In this document: one piece after another, positions 1 through 6,924 of the stretch | Position numbering within the stretch: position 1 is the first letter of the stretch | How the letters are laid out: the number at the start of each line of letters is the position of its first letter | Position numbers and translations under genes: made by a program | DNA from: Pseudomonas izuensis | Lineage (GTDB): Bacteria > Pseudomonadota > Gammaproteobacteria > Pseudomonadales > Pseudomonadaceae | Assembly (NCBI RefSeq): GCF_009861505.1 | Contig: NZ_WTFT01000026.1 | Coordinates: 124,001-188,000, forward strand | Length of the DNA stretch: 64,000 nt | Reading direction: 5' to 3' | The notes under the pieces: generated by a model | Told to the model about the DNA's origin: nothing | The model's input: only the letters and a program-made list of their open reading frames with translations | Database searches by the model: none

Positions 1-699
1 GTTCGTGCGAGTCTGGCCGACATCCTTTTTTGTCAGGTCGAAGCTGTAGAGCCGGCGCGGCGCAATGACTTCCACCTTGCCTTGCAGGCTGACCGGTTGC
101 GGCTGCTTCTTGATGTCGACATCGAGGCCTTCGATGAACGGGTAGGCCACGGTCAGGTCATCGGGATTGGTCAGGTTGGAGCTCGAAGGGCTCAGCTGGA
201 TACCGGGATCGGTTTCCGACCATTCCGGCTGGAAGGCAATGACGCGTTTATTGCTCAGGGTGACCGACTGCCATTCCAGCCCATGGGGAAAAAGAAACGC
301 GGCCGGCGCGCTGAAGTTGAAGGGAAACACCGGTTGCAGGTCGGTCAGGTAGTCGGAACTGGAGTCCTTATGCAGCACGAACAGGCCGTTGATGTAAGTG
401 TCGACCAGGGCTTGTGGTGAGGGGTAGTGCTTGAGAATGGCGAGGGCGTCTTCACCGTATTCGGTCACTACCGGTTTGCTGTCGAGCTTGAGTTGCGCCC
501 GTTCGAGCAATAACAGCGAGCCACCGAGTTCGGCCACGGCATCCTTGAGTTTCGGATCTGCAATGGTATCCAGCGATTTTTCGAACTGCGCCGTTTTCTC
601 CTCAAGGCTGACCTCGCGCTTCTCGTCGCTGGGTGAGCAAGCGCTCATCAGCAGAGCCAGGCAGACTCCGGCACTGGTTAAAGGCAAACGCAGATCCAT
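1..699 (-). CDS. Predicted lipoprotein of unknown function (3' end cut by window edge)
   Basis: An open frame runs without a stop from an ATG at 699 to the left edge, giving at least 233 residues. The N-terminus has a charged start, a hydrophobic stretch and a lipobox LMSAC ending at Cys21, so the product should be a lipid-anchored envelope protein. After the anchor comes a charged, probably helical segment (about residues 24-60), then a mixed region rich in Pro, Phe and Ser. I do not recognise the family. It is divergent from yqhA. Seeing is the lipobox and the unbroken frame; localisation is inference from the signal sequence. Confidence 0.75.
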   Translation of the reverse strand, partial: MDLRLPLTSAGVCLALLMSACSPSDEKREVSLEEKTAQFEKSLDTIADPKLKDAVAELGGSLLLLERAQLKLDSKPVVTEYGEDALAILKHYPSPQALVDTYINGLFVLHKDSSSDYLTDLQPVFPFNFSAPAAFLFPHGLEWQSVTLSNKRVIAFQPEWSETDPGIQLSPSSSNLTNPDDLTVAYPFIEGLDVDIKKQPQPVSLQGKVEVIAPRRLYSFDLTKKDVGQTRTN

Positions 700-817
700 T
701 TCCAGTTTTCCTGTCCGATATCACTGAGCTGTCAATGGTTTGGACACTAGCAGAAAAACTTTGACACACACGCGCAGGTGACGGATTTCCCGACGGTTTC
801 TGGGGGCAACAGGCGGC

Positions 818-826
818 TGTTATACT
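818..826 (+). promoter_or_regulatory. Extended -10 promoter candidate for yqhA
   Basis: TGTTATACT is a full extended -10 element (TGn plus TATACT). It lies 32 bases before the yqhA ATG, and no good -35 box is seen at the usual distance. A start site near 833 is inferred. Confidence 0.5.
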
Positions 827-857
827 CGCGGCCATTTTCAAACACGTGTGAGATTCA

Positions 858-1346
858 ATGGAACGCTTTATCGAAAACACAATGTACGCCTCCCGCTGGC
901 TGCTGGCGCCTATCTACTTCGGCCTGTCCCTTGGGCTGCTGGCCCTGGCACTGAAGTTCTTCCAGGAAGTCTTCCACGTCATCCCCAATGTCTTTTCCAT
1001 GGCCGAATCGGACCTGATCCTGGTGTTGCTGTCGTTGATCGACATGGCGCTGGTGGGTGGTTTGCTGGTGATGGTAATGATCTCCGGTTACGAAAACTTC
1101 GTTTCCCAACTGGACATCGACGACAGCAAGGAAAAGCTCAACTGGCTGGGCACCATGGACTCGTCTTCCCTGAAGATGAAGGTGGCGGCTTCCATCGTGG
1201 CGATTTCCTCCATCCATTTGCTTCGAATCTTCATGGACGCCAAGAACGTCGATCCTGAGCACCTGCAGTGGTACGTGATCATTCACATGACGTTCGTAGT
1301 GTCGGCGTTCGCCATGGGTTACCTGGATAAAGTGACCAAGCACTGA
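858..1346 (+). CDS. yqhA: YqhA/UPF0114 family inner membrane protein
   Basis: The 162-residue product matches the YqhA (UPF0114, TIGR00645) family in length and in its opening segment MERFIENTMYASRW. Three to four hydrophobic helices are visible, around residues 13-35, 52-75, 103-125 and 135-155, so it should sit in the inner membrane. The function of the family is unknown to me. An extended -10 element lies just upstream. It is transcribed away from the lipoprotein gene and is followed by a 90-base gap holding a strong hairpin. Confidence 0.85.
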   Translation: MERFIENTMYASRWLLAPIYFGLSLGLLALALKFFQEVFHVIPNVFSMAESDLILVLLSLIDMALVGGLLVMVMISGYENFVSQLDIDDSKEKLNWLGTMDSSSLKMKVAASIVAISSIHLLRIFMDAKNVDPEHLQWYVIIHMTFVVSAFAMGYLDKVTKH

Positions 1347-1382
1347 AACAGACAGACGGTGGCGTTTGTGGCTTGTACTTTG

Positions 1383-1425
1383 ATGCGGCGAGGCATATCC
1401 CTGTAAAGGTAATGGCTCGCCGCAT
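1383..1425 (+). promoter_or_regulatory. Long hairpin in the leader of the DUF6482 gene
   Basis: ATGCGGCGAG (1383-1392) and CTCGCCGCAT (1416-1425) form a perfect 10-base inverted repeat. Inner bases CAT/ATG and CC/GG can extend the stem around a small CTGTAAA loop. It ends just before the GAGG ribosome-binding site at 1426-1429 and the ATG at 1437. No run of T follows, so it does not look like an intrinsic terminator. A regulatory role is inference. Confidence 0.55.
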
Positions 1426-1436
1426 GAGGTGCGTTC

Positions 1437-1745
1437 ATGAACCTGCAAGAGTTGAATGCTTATGCCGTCGCCGGAAAGGTCGATGAGCTGAATCTGATCT
1501 CGATGGAAGGCGGGATCTACCTGCTGGAGGCGCGGATGCATGGCGCAGCCTATCCATTGAGCGACACTCACGGCCACATGATGCACCTGCGTTCCGTGGA
1601 GCATGCCCGCGATGTGCTGCGCTCCTTTCCCAGGTTGAACTTCAACCTTGTGCATCATCTGGTGCATGACGAGATGTGCGGGCTCGGTGGTATCGATGAA
1701 AGTCTGAAGGTGCCGATCGATCAGCGTTCCACACCGCAGCGCTGA
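1437..1745 (+). CDS. DUF6482 family small protein
   Basis: This is a 102-residue soluble protein with no signal peptide or membrane segment. It starts MNLQELNAYA and contains the His/Met-rich stretch DTHGHMMHLRSVEHAR near its middle. It resembles the pseudomonad DUF6482 proteins, whose function I do not know. The start is supported by GAGG seven bases upstream. It sits between yqhA and fklB behind the leader hairpin at 1383-1425. The family call rests on recall of similar short Pseudomonas proteins, so it is moderately sure; the coding call is firmer. Confidence 0.65.
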   Translation: MNLQELNAYAVAGKVDELNLISMEGGIYLLEARMHGAAYPLSDTHGHMMHLRSVEHARDVLRSFPRLNFNLVHHLVHDEMCGLGGIDESLKVPIDQRSTPQR

Positions 1746-1772
1746 CGGCTCTGATCAACACGATGGCATCTG

Positions 1773-1781
1773 TGCTAGTCT
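1773..1781 (+). promoter_or_regulatory. Possible extended -10 promoter for fklB
   Basis: TGCTAGTCT has the TGn extension and four of six -10 bases. It is 86 bases before the fklB ATG. No convincing -35 box accompanies it. Confidence 0.35.
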
Positions 1782-1866
1782 GCTGGCCCTTTTGGTTCCG
1801 GGCGTTCCGGGACGCGCTGTGCGTGCACGGCAAGTTCCCGGGCCGTCCGCACAGCGGAGCAGTGTC

Positions 1867-2484
1867 ATGTCCGAAGTAAATCTGTCCACCGACGAAACCC
1901 GCGTCAGCTACGGTATTGGCCGTCAGTTGGGCGACCAACTGCGCGACAACCCGCCACCGGGCGTTAGCCTGGACGCGATCCTGGCAGGTCTGACCGACGC
2001 ATTCGCAGGTCTGCCAAGCCGCGTTGGTCAGGAAGAAATGTCCGCCAGCTTCAAGGTGATCCGCGAAATCATGCAAGCCGAAGCGGCTGCCAAGGCTGAA
2101 GCGGCCGCTGGCGAAGGCCTGGCCTTCCTGGCTGAAAACGCCAAGCGTGACGGCATCACCACCCTGGCGTCCGGCCTGCAGTTCGAAGTACTGACTGCCG
2201 GTGAAGGCGCCAAACCATCCCGTGAAGACACCGTGCGTACTCACTACCACGGCACCCTGATCGACGGCACTGTGTTCGACAGCTCCTACGAGCGCGGCCA
2301 GCCTGCGGAATTTCCGGTTGGCGGCGTGATCGCCGGTTGGACCGAAGCCCTGCAACTGATGAATGCCGGCAGCAAATGGCGCCTGTACGTGCCGAGCGAA
2401 CTGGCTTACGGCGCTCAAGGCGTTGGCAGCATCCCGCCGCACAGCGTTCTGGTATTCGACGTCGAGCTGCTCGACGTTCTGTAA
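1867..2484 (+). CDS. fklB: FKBP-type peptidyl-prolyl cis-trans isomerase FklB
   Basis: The 205-residue protein has the two-part layout of FklB/Mip-type isomerases: an alpha-helical dimerisation segment (about 1-90, with TDETRVSYGIGRQLGDQL) followed by an FKBP domain (about 100-205) with the signature VRTHYHGTLIDGTVFDSSYERGQ and a C-terminal GSIPPHSVLVFDVELLDV. It catalyses proline isomerisation during protein folding. I chose the ATG at 1867 because it gives the family N-terminus; an in-frame extension back to 1792 is poor in coding character. A palindromic repeat pair follows 12 bases after the stop. Confidence 0.92.
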   Translation: MSEVNLSTDETRVSYGIGRQLGDQLRDNPPPGVSLDAILAGLTDAFAGLPSRVGQEEMSASFKVIREIMQAEAAAKAEAAAGEGLAFLAENAKRDGITTLASGLQFEVLTAGEGAKPSREDTVRTHYHGTLIDGTVFDSSYERGQPAEFPVGGVIAGWTEALQLMNAGSKWRLYVPSELAYGAQGVGSIPPHSVLVFDVELLDVL

Positions 2485-2495
2485 GCTTTTGATCT

Positions 2496-2584
2496 TGTGG
2501 GAGCAAGGCTTGCCCGCGATGGCATCAGCTCGGTTTCAAGGCGATACCGAGTTGCCTGCATCGCGAGCAAGCTTTGCTCCCACA
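2496..2584. repeat. REP pair (REPIN-like), GTGGGAGC type
   Basis: A left arm TGTGGGAGCAAGGCTTGC and a right arm GCAAGCTTTGCTCCCACA face each other across about 53 bases. It lies 12 bases past the fklB stop and could serve as transcript 3' end structure. Confidence 0.85.
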
Positions 2585-2598
2585 GGGTTTTGCGTTTC

Positions 2599-2856
2599 TC
2601 ATATTTCGATCTTGTGATGCAACTCACTGGTCGGGCGCAACGCCCGGGCATAGCAGAACAGAAACAGATTTCTCACCACCTCCTTGAGCACCACGGGTTC
2701 GCTGGAATTCAAGCCATTGAGATCCAGGTCACCCTGATCCTGCAGTTCACTCAGCGCTTCCTCTTCAAGCACCGCACAGACTTCCCCGGTTTCCCGGTGG
2801 AGGATTCTCAGGTACGGGTGTGGGCGGTCCAGCCAGGCATCGATCAAATAAGTCAT
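2599..2856 (-). CDS. Small conserved protein, probably iron-regulated (PA4570-like)
   Basis: The 85-residue product is acidic, soluble and without a signal peptide; it contains a single Cys in the LFCYARAL segment. Its position between fklB and ispB equals that of P. aeruginosa PA4570, a gene I recall as strongly induced under iron starvation. A good Fur box (TGAGAATAATTCTTA, 2884-2898) sits 28 bases upstream of the ATG, which fits. The function is unknown to me. Orthology is inferred from position and size, not from an alignment. Confidence 0.7.
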   Translation of the reverse strand: MTYLIDAWLDRPHPYLRILHRETGEVCAVLEEEALSELQDQGDLDLNGLNSSEPVVLKEVVRNLFLFCYARALRPTSELHHKIEI

Positions 2857-2883
2857 CTCTCATCTCCATTGATTGGGATTCAA

Positions 2884-2898
2884 TGAGAATAATTCTTA
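2884..2898 (-). promoter_or_regulatory. Fur box
   Basis: TGAGAATAATTCTTA fits the 7-1-7 Fur dyad TGATAATnATTATCA at 12 of 14 positions, with the two departures paired symmetrically (G and C). It lies 28 bases before the start of the small gene at 2856, where a repressor would block transcription. Confidence 0.75.
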
Positions 2899-2993
2899 TT
2901 CGCTAAATAGCAAGGGTCTATTGGCTGATTGTGGGTTTTTCCGGGTAAGGATTGCGCTGGGTCAAAGCAACTGGCGTAAGGGGAGGGCAAAGC

Positions 2994-3020
2994 ACCATCC
3001 CACGACGGGCGCGGGATGGG
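2994..3020 (-). terminator. Probable terminator of the phnA-like gene
   Basis: CCATCCC and GGGATGG pair across an 11-base loop, 12 bases past the stop codon. The T tract that follows on the minus strand is short (GCTTT), so termination is likely but not certain. Confidence 0.5.
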
Positions 3021-3031
3021 GTACGGCAAAA

Positions 3032-3373
3032 TCAGACTTTTCTGACGAACTCGGATTTGAGTTTCATTGGGCCGATGCCGTCGATCTTGCAGTCGATGTC
3101 GTGATCGCCGTCGCACAGGCGGATGTTCTTGACCTTGGTGCCGACCTTGACCACCAGCGACGTGCCTTTGACCTTGAGGTCCTTGATCACGGTAATGGTG
3201 TCGCCGTCCTGCAGGACGTTGCCGACCGAATCCTTTTTCACCGCGTCATTGGACACCGCTTCGGCTTCGCCGCTGGCGGACCATTCGTGAGCGCACTCGG
3301 GGCAGATCAGCTGCGCGCCGTCTTCGTAGGTGTATTCGGAATTGCATTTCGGGCAGGGTGGCAATGTGCTCAC
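3032..3373 (-). CDS. yjdM: PhnA/YjdM-type zinc-ribbon protein
   Basis: The 113-residue protein starts with a zinc ribbon, CPKC at 8-11 and CPEC at about 24-27, followed by a compact beta domain with DSVGNVLQDGDTITVIKDLKVKG. This is the layout of the PhnA/YjdM family, named for a link to alkylphosphonate genes but without a proven enzymatic role. It stands alone here, with no phn genes around it. The ATG at 3373 gives the usual MSTLPPCPKC start. A hairpin past the stop probably ends its transcript. Confidence 0.88.
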   Translation of the reverse strand: MSTLPPCPKCNSEYTYEDGAQLICPECAHEWSASGEAEAVSNDAVKKDSVGNVLQDGDTITVIKDLKVKGTSLVVKVGTKVKNIRLCDGDHDIDCKIDGIGPMKLKSEFVRKV

Positions 3374-3453
3374 TAAGGCTCCTTGGATTCAGGATCGCTA
3401 AAAAGCGCACATTGTATAGGGTTTTAGGCGGGAGAGGGGGGAGTGCCGGAACC

Positions 3454-3553
3454 TGTAGGAGCGAGCCTGCTCGCGAAGAACTCAAGGACACCGCGTTTAT
3501 CCTGGATACCCGCGTTGTCGTTAACGTCCATCGCGAGCAGGCTCGCTCCTACA
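3454..3553. repeat. REP pair, GTAGGAGCGAGCCTGCTCGCG type
   Basis: TGTAGGAGCGAGCCTGCTCG and its inverse CGAGCAGGCTCGCTCCTACA enclose about 60 bases. It starts 13 bases past the ispB stop. Confidence 0.88.
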
Positions 3554-3565
3554 GAACAGCGGAAA

Positions 3566-4534
3566 TCAGTGCGTGCGGGCGACCGCAAACTCGCTCAATT
3601 CGACCAGCGCATCGCGATACTCGCTGGCGGGCAACGCTTCAAGGCACTTGATCGCACGGGCCACGTAATCGCGGGCGAGTTGTGCGGTGTACTCCAGTGA
3701 GCCTGAGGCTTCCACGGCTGCACGGATGCTTTCCAGGTCTTCGATGCCACCTTTCTGGATCGCCTTGCGCACCAGGGCTGCCTGCTCCGGCGTACCTTCG
3801 CGCATGGTGTAGATCAGCGGCAGGGTCGGCTTGCCTTCGGCCAGATCGTCACCGACGTTCTTGCCCAGGGTTTCGGCGTCGCCTTTGTAGTCCAGCAAAT
3901 CGTCGACCAGCTGGAACGCCACGCCCAGGTGGTCGCCGAAGGTGCGCAGCGCTTCGCTCTGTTCGGATGTTGCACCAGCCAGGGCCGCAGCGCTGTGGGT
4001 CGAGGCTTCGAAGAGCATTGCGGTCTTGCCGCGGATGACTTCCATGTAGGTTTCTTCGGTGGTGCTGGCGTCACGGACCTTCGACAGCTGCAACACTTCG
4101 CCTTCGGCGATGATGCGCGTGGCTTGCGAAAGAATTTTCATCACCGGCATGGAGCCCAGTTCGACCATCATTTCGAAGGAGCGTGAATACAGGAAGTCGC
4201 CCACCAGCACGCTTGGCGCATTGCCCCACATGGCGTTGGCGGTCGAGCGGCCACGGCGCATGCCGGACATGTCGACCACGTCGTCGTGCAGCAGGGTCGC
4301 GGTGTGCAGGAACTCGATGGTCGCGGCGAGCAGGCGCAGGTCATCGCCTTCGCGGCCCAGGGCCTTGCCACACAGCAACACTAATAAAGGTCGAAGGCGT
4401 TTGCCGCCGGCCGAGGTGATGTAGTCGCCGATTTTCGATACCAGCGGGACTCGGGAAGTCAGCTGCTTCTTGATGATGCCGTCGACGGCGCTAAAATCGT
4501 CCGCGACCGCGCGGTAGAAAGCTTGGGGTTGCAT
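3566..4534 (-). CDS. ispB: All-trans polyprenyl diphosphate synthase IspB (ubiquinone side chain)
   Basis: The 322-residue protein has both aspartate-rich motifs of trans-prenyl synthases: LLHDDVVDMSGMRRG (first, about residues 82-96) and VDDLLDYKGD (second, about 210-220), plus GGKRLRP near residue 44. It adds isopentenyl units to build the polyprenyl tail of ubiquinone; in pseudomonads this is expected to be the nine-unit tail. It is divergent from rplU-rpmA, as in E. coli and other pseudomonads. The start at 4534 (MQPQAFYRAV) gives the usual family length. Confidence 0.95.
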   Translation of the reverse strand: MQPQAFYRAVADDFSAVDGIIKKQLTSRVPLVSKIGDYITSAGGKRLRPLLVLLCGKALGREGDDLRLLAATIEFLHTATLLHDDVVDMSGMRRGRSTANAMWGNAPSVLVGDFLYSRSFEMMVELGSMPVMKILSQATRIIAEGEVLQLSKVRDASTTEETYMEVIRGKTAMLFEASTHSAAALAGATSEQSEALRTFGDHLGVAFQLVDDLLDYKGDAETLGKNVGDDLAEGKPTLPLIYTMREGTPEQAALVRKAIQKGGIEDLESIRAAVEASGSLEYTAQLARDYVARAIKCLEALPASEYRDALVELSEFAVARTH

Positions 4535-4613
4535 CAGCGACAGTCGCTCCAGAAGGGTTGCGCGGCATGCTAGGACCCACGTCCGGGCCTGTCAAGGCGC
4601 GATGGACGGCCTA

Positions 4614-4642
4614 TTGCAAGGCGCTCGTGCCTTGCGTACAAT
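4614..4642 (+). promoter_or_regulatory. Sigma-70 promoter of rplU-rpmA
   Basis: TTGCAA (4614-4619), a 17-base spacer and TACAAT (4637-4642) make a strong sigma-70 promoter. A start near 4649 would leave a leader of about 124 bases before rplU. Confidence 0.8.
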
Positions 4643-4772
4643 CGCGCACCCTGAACTTCCTGGGCAGCACCTGCCTTACGCAATTGCAAGCGGCCTCCAG
4701 CCAAATGCAGCCATGCCAGCCAATACCTCTTCTTATAAAGAGCTGGGTGAGCAGGATTATCGGAGAAATACC

Positions 4773-5087
4773 ATGTCTTATGCAGTAATCGTTACTGGCG
4801 GCAAGCAGTACAAAGTCGCCCCAGGTGAATACCTGAAGATCGAAAAACTGGAAGTCGCTACCGGCGAATCCGTTACCTTTGATCGCGTTCTGTTGGTTGC
4901 CAATGGCGACGACGTGAATATCGGCGCTCCAGTTGTTGCTGGCGCTACCGTTGTGGCTGAAGTGATCTCCCAAGGTCGTCACGATAAAGTCCGCATCATC
5001 AAGTTCCGTCGCCGTAAGCACCACATGAAGCGTATGGGCCACCGCCAGTGGTACACCGAGATCAAAATCACCGGTATTCAGGCTTAA
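4773..5087 (+). CDS. rplU: 50S ribosomal protein bL21
   Basis: The 104-residue product begins MSYAVIVTGGKQYKVAPGEY and ends with the basic RRRKHHMKRMGHRQ segment and ITGI, which is typical of bL21, a 23S rRNA-binding protein of the large subunit. The start at 4773 is preceded by GGAG and gives the family length; an in-frame extension back to 4602 would run through the leader. It forms an operon with rpmA 35 bases downstream. Confidence 0.97.
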   Translation: MSYAVIVTGGKQYKVAPGEYLKIEKLEVATGESVTFDRVLLVANGDDVNIGAPVVAGATVVAEVISQGRHDKVRIIKFRRRKHHMKRMGHRQWYTEIKITGIQA

Positions 5088-5122
5088 TTTCAGCCTAATT
5101 CCTCACTAGGAGAATTGAACTC

Positions 5123-5380
5123 ATGGCACACAAAAAAGCTGGTGGTAGTACCCGTAACGGTCGCGACTCAGAAGCCAAACGCCTTGGCGTGAAGATGTAT
5201 GGCGGCCAGGCTATCAAAGCAGGCAACATCATCGTGCGTCAGCGCGGCACCCAATTCCACGCTGGCTACGGCGTAGGCATGGGTAAAGATCACACTCTCT
5301 TCGCTAAAGTCGAAGGCGTGATCAAGTTCGAAGTAAAAGGCGCCTTCGGTCGTCGTTACGTGAGCGTTGTCGCAGCCTAA
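5123..5380 (+). CDS. rpmA: 50S ribosomal protein bL27
   Basis: The 85-residue protein starts MAHKKAGGSTRNGRDSEAKR and contains RQRGTQFHAGYGVGMGKDHT, the hallmark of bL27, whose N-terminal tail reaches the peptidyl transferase centre. It follows rplU in the usual order with the ribosome-binding site AGGAG. A strong terminator lies 18 bases past its stop. Confidence 0.97.
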   Translation: MAHKKAGGSTRNGRDSEAKRLGVKMYGGQAIKAGNIIVRQRGTQFHAGYGVGMGKDHTLFAKVEGVIKFEVKGAFGRRYVSVVAA

Positions 5381-5398
5381 CTGCGAGAATGCTGGAGA

Positions 5399-5424
5399 AG
5401 CCCTGTCTTGCGACGGGGCTTTTT
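5399..5424 (+). terminator. Intrinsic terminator of rplU-rpmA
   Basis: AGCCCTGTC and GACGGGGCT pair across a TTGC loop and are followed by five T residues. Confidence 0.9.
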
Positions 5425-5440
5425 CGTTTGTGGGGTGAGT

Positions 5441-5525
5441 CTCTTGCAAAACTGTTTGTATGGGCTGTCGGCGCGCTGGACTGTGCGGTCGTTGATTGAG
5501 GTCGCTGCGCTCATTTTTGCAAGAG
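5441..5525. repeat. 11-base perfect inverted repeat flanking 63 bases
   Basis: CTCTTGCAAAA (5441-5451) and TTTTGCAAGAG (5515-5525) are exact inverse copies. The interval lies between the rpmA terminator and obgE and has no convincing gene. It could be a scar of a small mobile repeat or a loop-forming leader; nothing else in it is recognised. Confidence 0.5.
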
Positions 5526-5577
5526 TCTTATGTCTTAGTGTTTTTCGGCTCGTCCGTATGGCGAGAGGCGTTGTGTA

Positions 5578-6801
5578 ATGAAGTTTGTTGACGAAGTATC
5601 GATTCGAGTAAAGGCCGGTGACGGCGGCAACGGTTGCATGAGCTTCCGTCGCGAAAAATTCATCGAGAACGGCGGTCCTAACGGTGGTGATGGTGGTGAT
5701 GGCGGTTCCATCTACATGATGGCCGACGAAAACCTCAACACCCTGGTCGACTACCGTTACACCCGGCACTTCGATGCCGAGCGTGGCTCCAACGGCGGCA
5801 GCACCGACTGCACCGGCAAGAAGGGTGAGGATCTGGTCCTGCGTGTGCCTGTGGGCACTACGGTGATCGACTCGGCCACTCAGGAAGTGATCGGCGACCT
5901 GACCAAGGCCGGCCAGAAGCTGCTGGTTGCCCATGGCGGCTGGCACGGTCTGGGCAACACCCGTTTCAAATCCAGTACCAACCGTGCGCCACGCCAGACC
6001 ACGCCGGGCAAGCCGGGTGATCAGCGTGATCTCAAGCTGGAAATGAAGGTGCTGGCGGACGTGGGTCTGCTGGGTTTGCCGAACGCCGGTAAAAGTACCT
6101 TTATCCGTTCGGTGTCGGCCGCCAAGCCGAAAGTTGCCGACTACCCGTTCACCACGCTGGTGCCGAACCTGGGTGTGGTCAGCGTCGATCGCTGGAAAAG
6201 CTTCGTGGTTGCGGACATTCCGGGGCTGATCGAGGGTGCTTCCGATGGTGCGGGCCTGGGGATTCGCTTCCTCAAGCACTTGTCGCGTACGCGCCTGCTG
6301 TTGCATCTCGTGGACATGGCGCCACTGGATGACACCAGTGCGCCGGATGCGGCTGAAGTCATCGTCAGCGAGCTGACCAAATTCAGCCCGTCCCTGGCTG
6401 AGCGTGATCGCTGGTTGATCCTGAACAAGTGCGACCAGATCCTCGACGAAGAGCACGATGCCCGCGTCAAGGAGATCGTTGATCGTCTGGAGTGGACCGG
6501 CCCGGTTTATGTGATCTCGGCCATTGCCAAGCAGAACACCGAGCGTCTGTGCCACGACATCATGCGTTACCTGGAAGATCGTGCCGATCGCCTGGCTAAC
6601 GACCCAGCCTACAAGGAAGAGTTGGCTGAGCTTGATCAGCGCATCGAAGATGAAGCCCGTGCGCAATTGCAGGCGCTGGACGACCAGCGTGCCCTGCGTC
6701 GCAGCGGCGTGAAGTCGGTCCACGACATCGGCGACGATGATTGGGATGAAGAAGATGTGGATGATGAAGACGGACCGGAAATCATTTACGTGCGCGACTG
6801 A
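5578..6801 (+). CDS. obgE: Obg/CgtA ribosome-associated GTPase
   Basis: The 407-residue protein has the glycine-rich Obg fold at its N-terminus (about 1-158, with GGNGCMSFRREKFI and GGDGGDGG) and a GTPase domain with P-loop GLPNAGKST, switch motif DIPGLIEGAS and NKCD for base recognition. The tail (about 375-407) is highly acidic, DDDWDEEDVDDEDG. Obg acts in late 50S assembly and stress signalling. It follows rpmA in the conserved order and ends in a strong terminator. Confidence 0.96.
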   Translation: MKFVDEVSIRVKAGDGGNGCMSFRREKFIENGGPNGGDGGDGGSIYMMADENLNTLVDYRYTRHFDAERGSNGGSTDCTGKKGEDLVLRVPVGTTVIDSATQEVIGDLTKAGQKLLVAHGGWHGLGNTRFKSSTNRAPRQTTPGKPGDQRDLKLEMKVLADVGLLGLPNAGKSTFIRSVSAAKPKVADYPFTTLVPNLGVVSVDRWKSFVVADIPGLIEGASDGAGLGIRFLKHLSRTRLLLHLVDMAPLDDTSAPDAAEVIVSELTKFSPSLAERDRWLILNKCDQILDEEHDARVKEIVDRLEWTGPVYVISAIAKQNTERLCHDIMRYLEDRADRLANDPAYKEELAELDQRIEDEARAQLQALDDQRALRRSGVKSVHDIGDDDWDEEDVDDEDGPEIIYVRD

Positions 6802-6821
6802 TTCGTTGCAGTAAACTTAAG

Positions 6822-6845
6822 CGCCGCTCAATCGAGCGGCGTTTT
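6822..6845 (+). terminator. Intrinsic terminator of obgE
   Basis: CGCCGCTC and GAGCGGCG pair across an AATC loop, followed by TTTT. It begins 20 bases past the obgE stop. Confidence 0.88.
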
Positions 6846-6924
6846 GGTATCTGGAAATCGGAACTCACGAATAACGTCACGGGCAGCGCTGGGTCGCGCT
6901 GTCCTCAAGCTAAGGTTGAAGATG

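Noticed and set aside
5377..6723. 448-codon open frame antisense to obgE
   Set aside because: It is a shadow of the high-GC obgE gene: no ribosome-binding site, no family resemblance, and low-complexity His/Gln/Thr composition.
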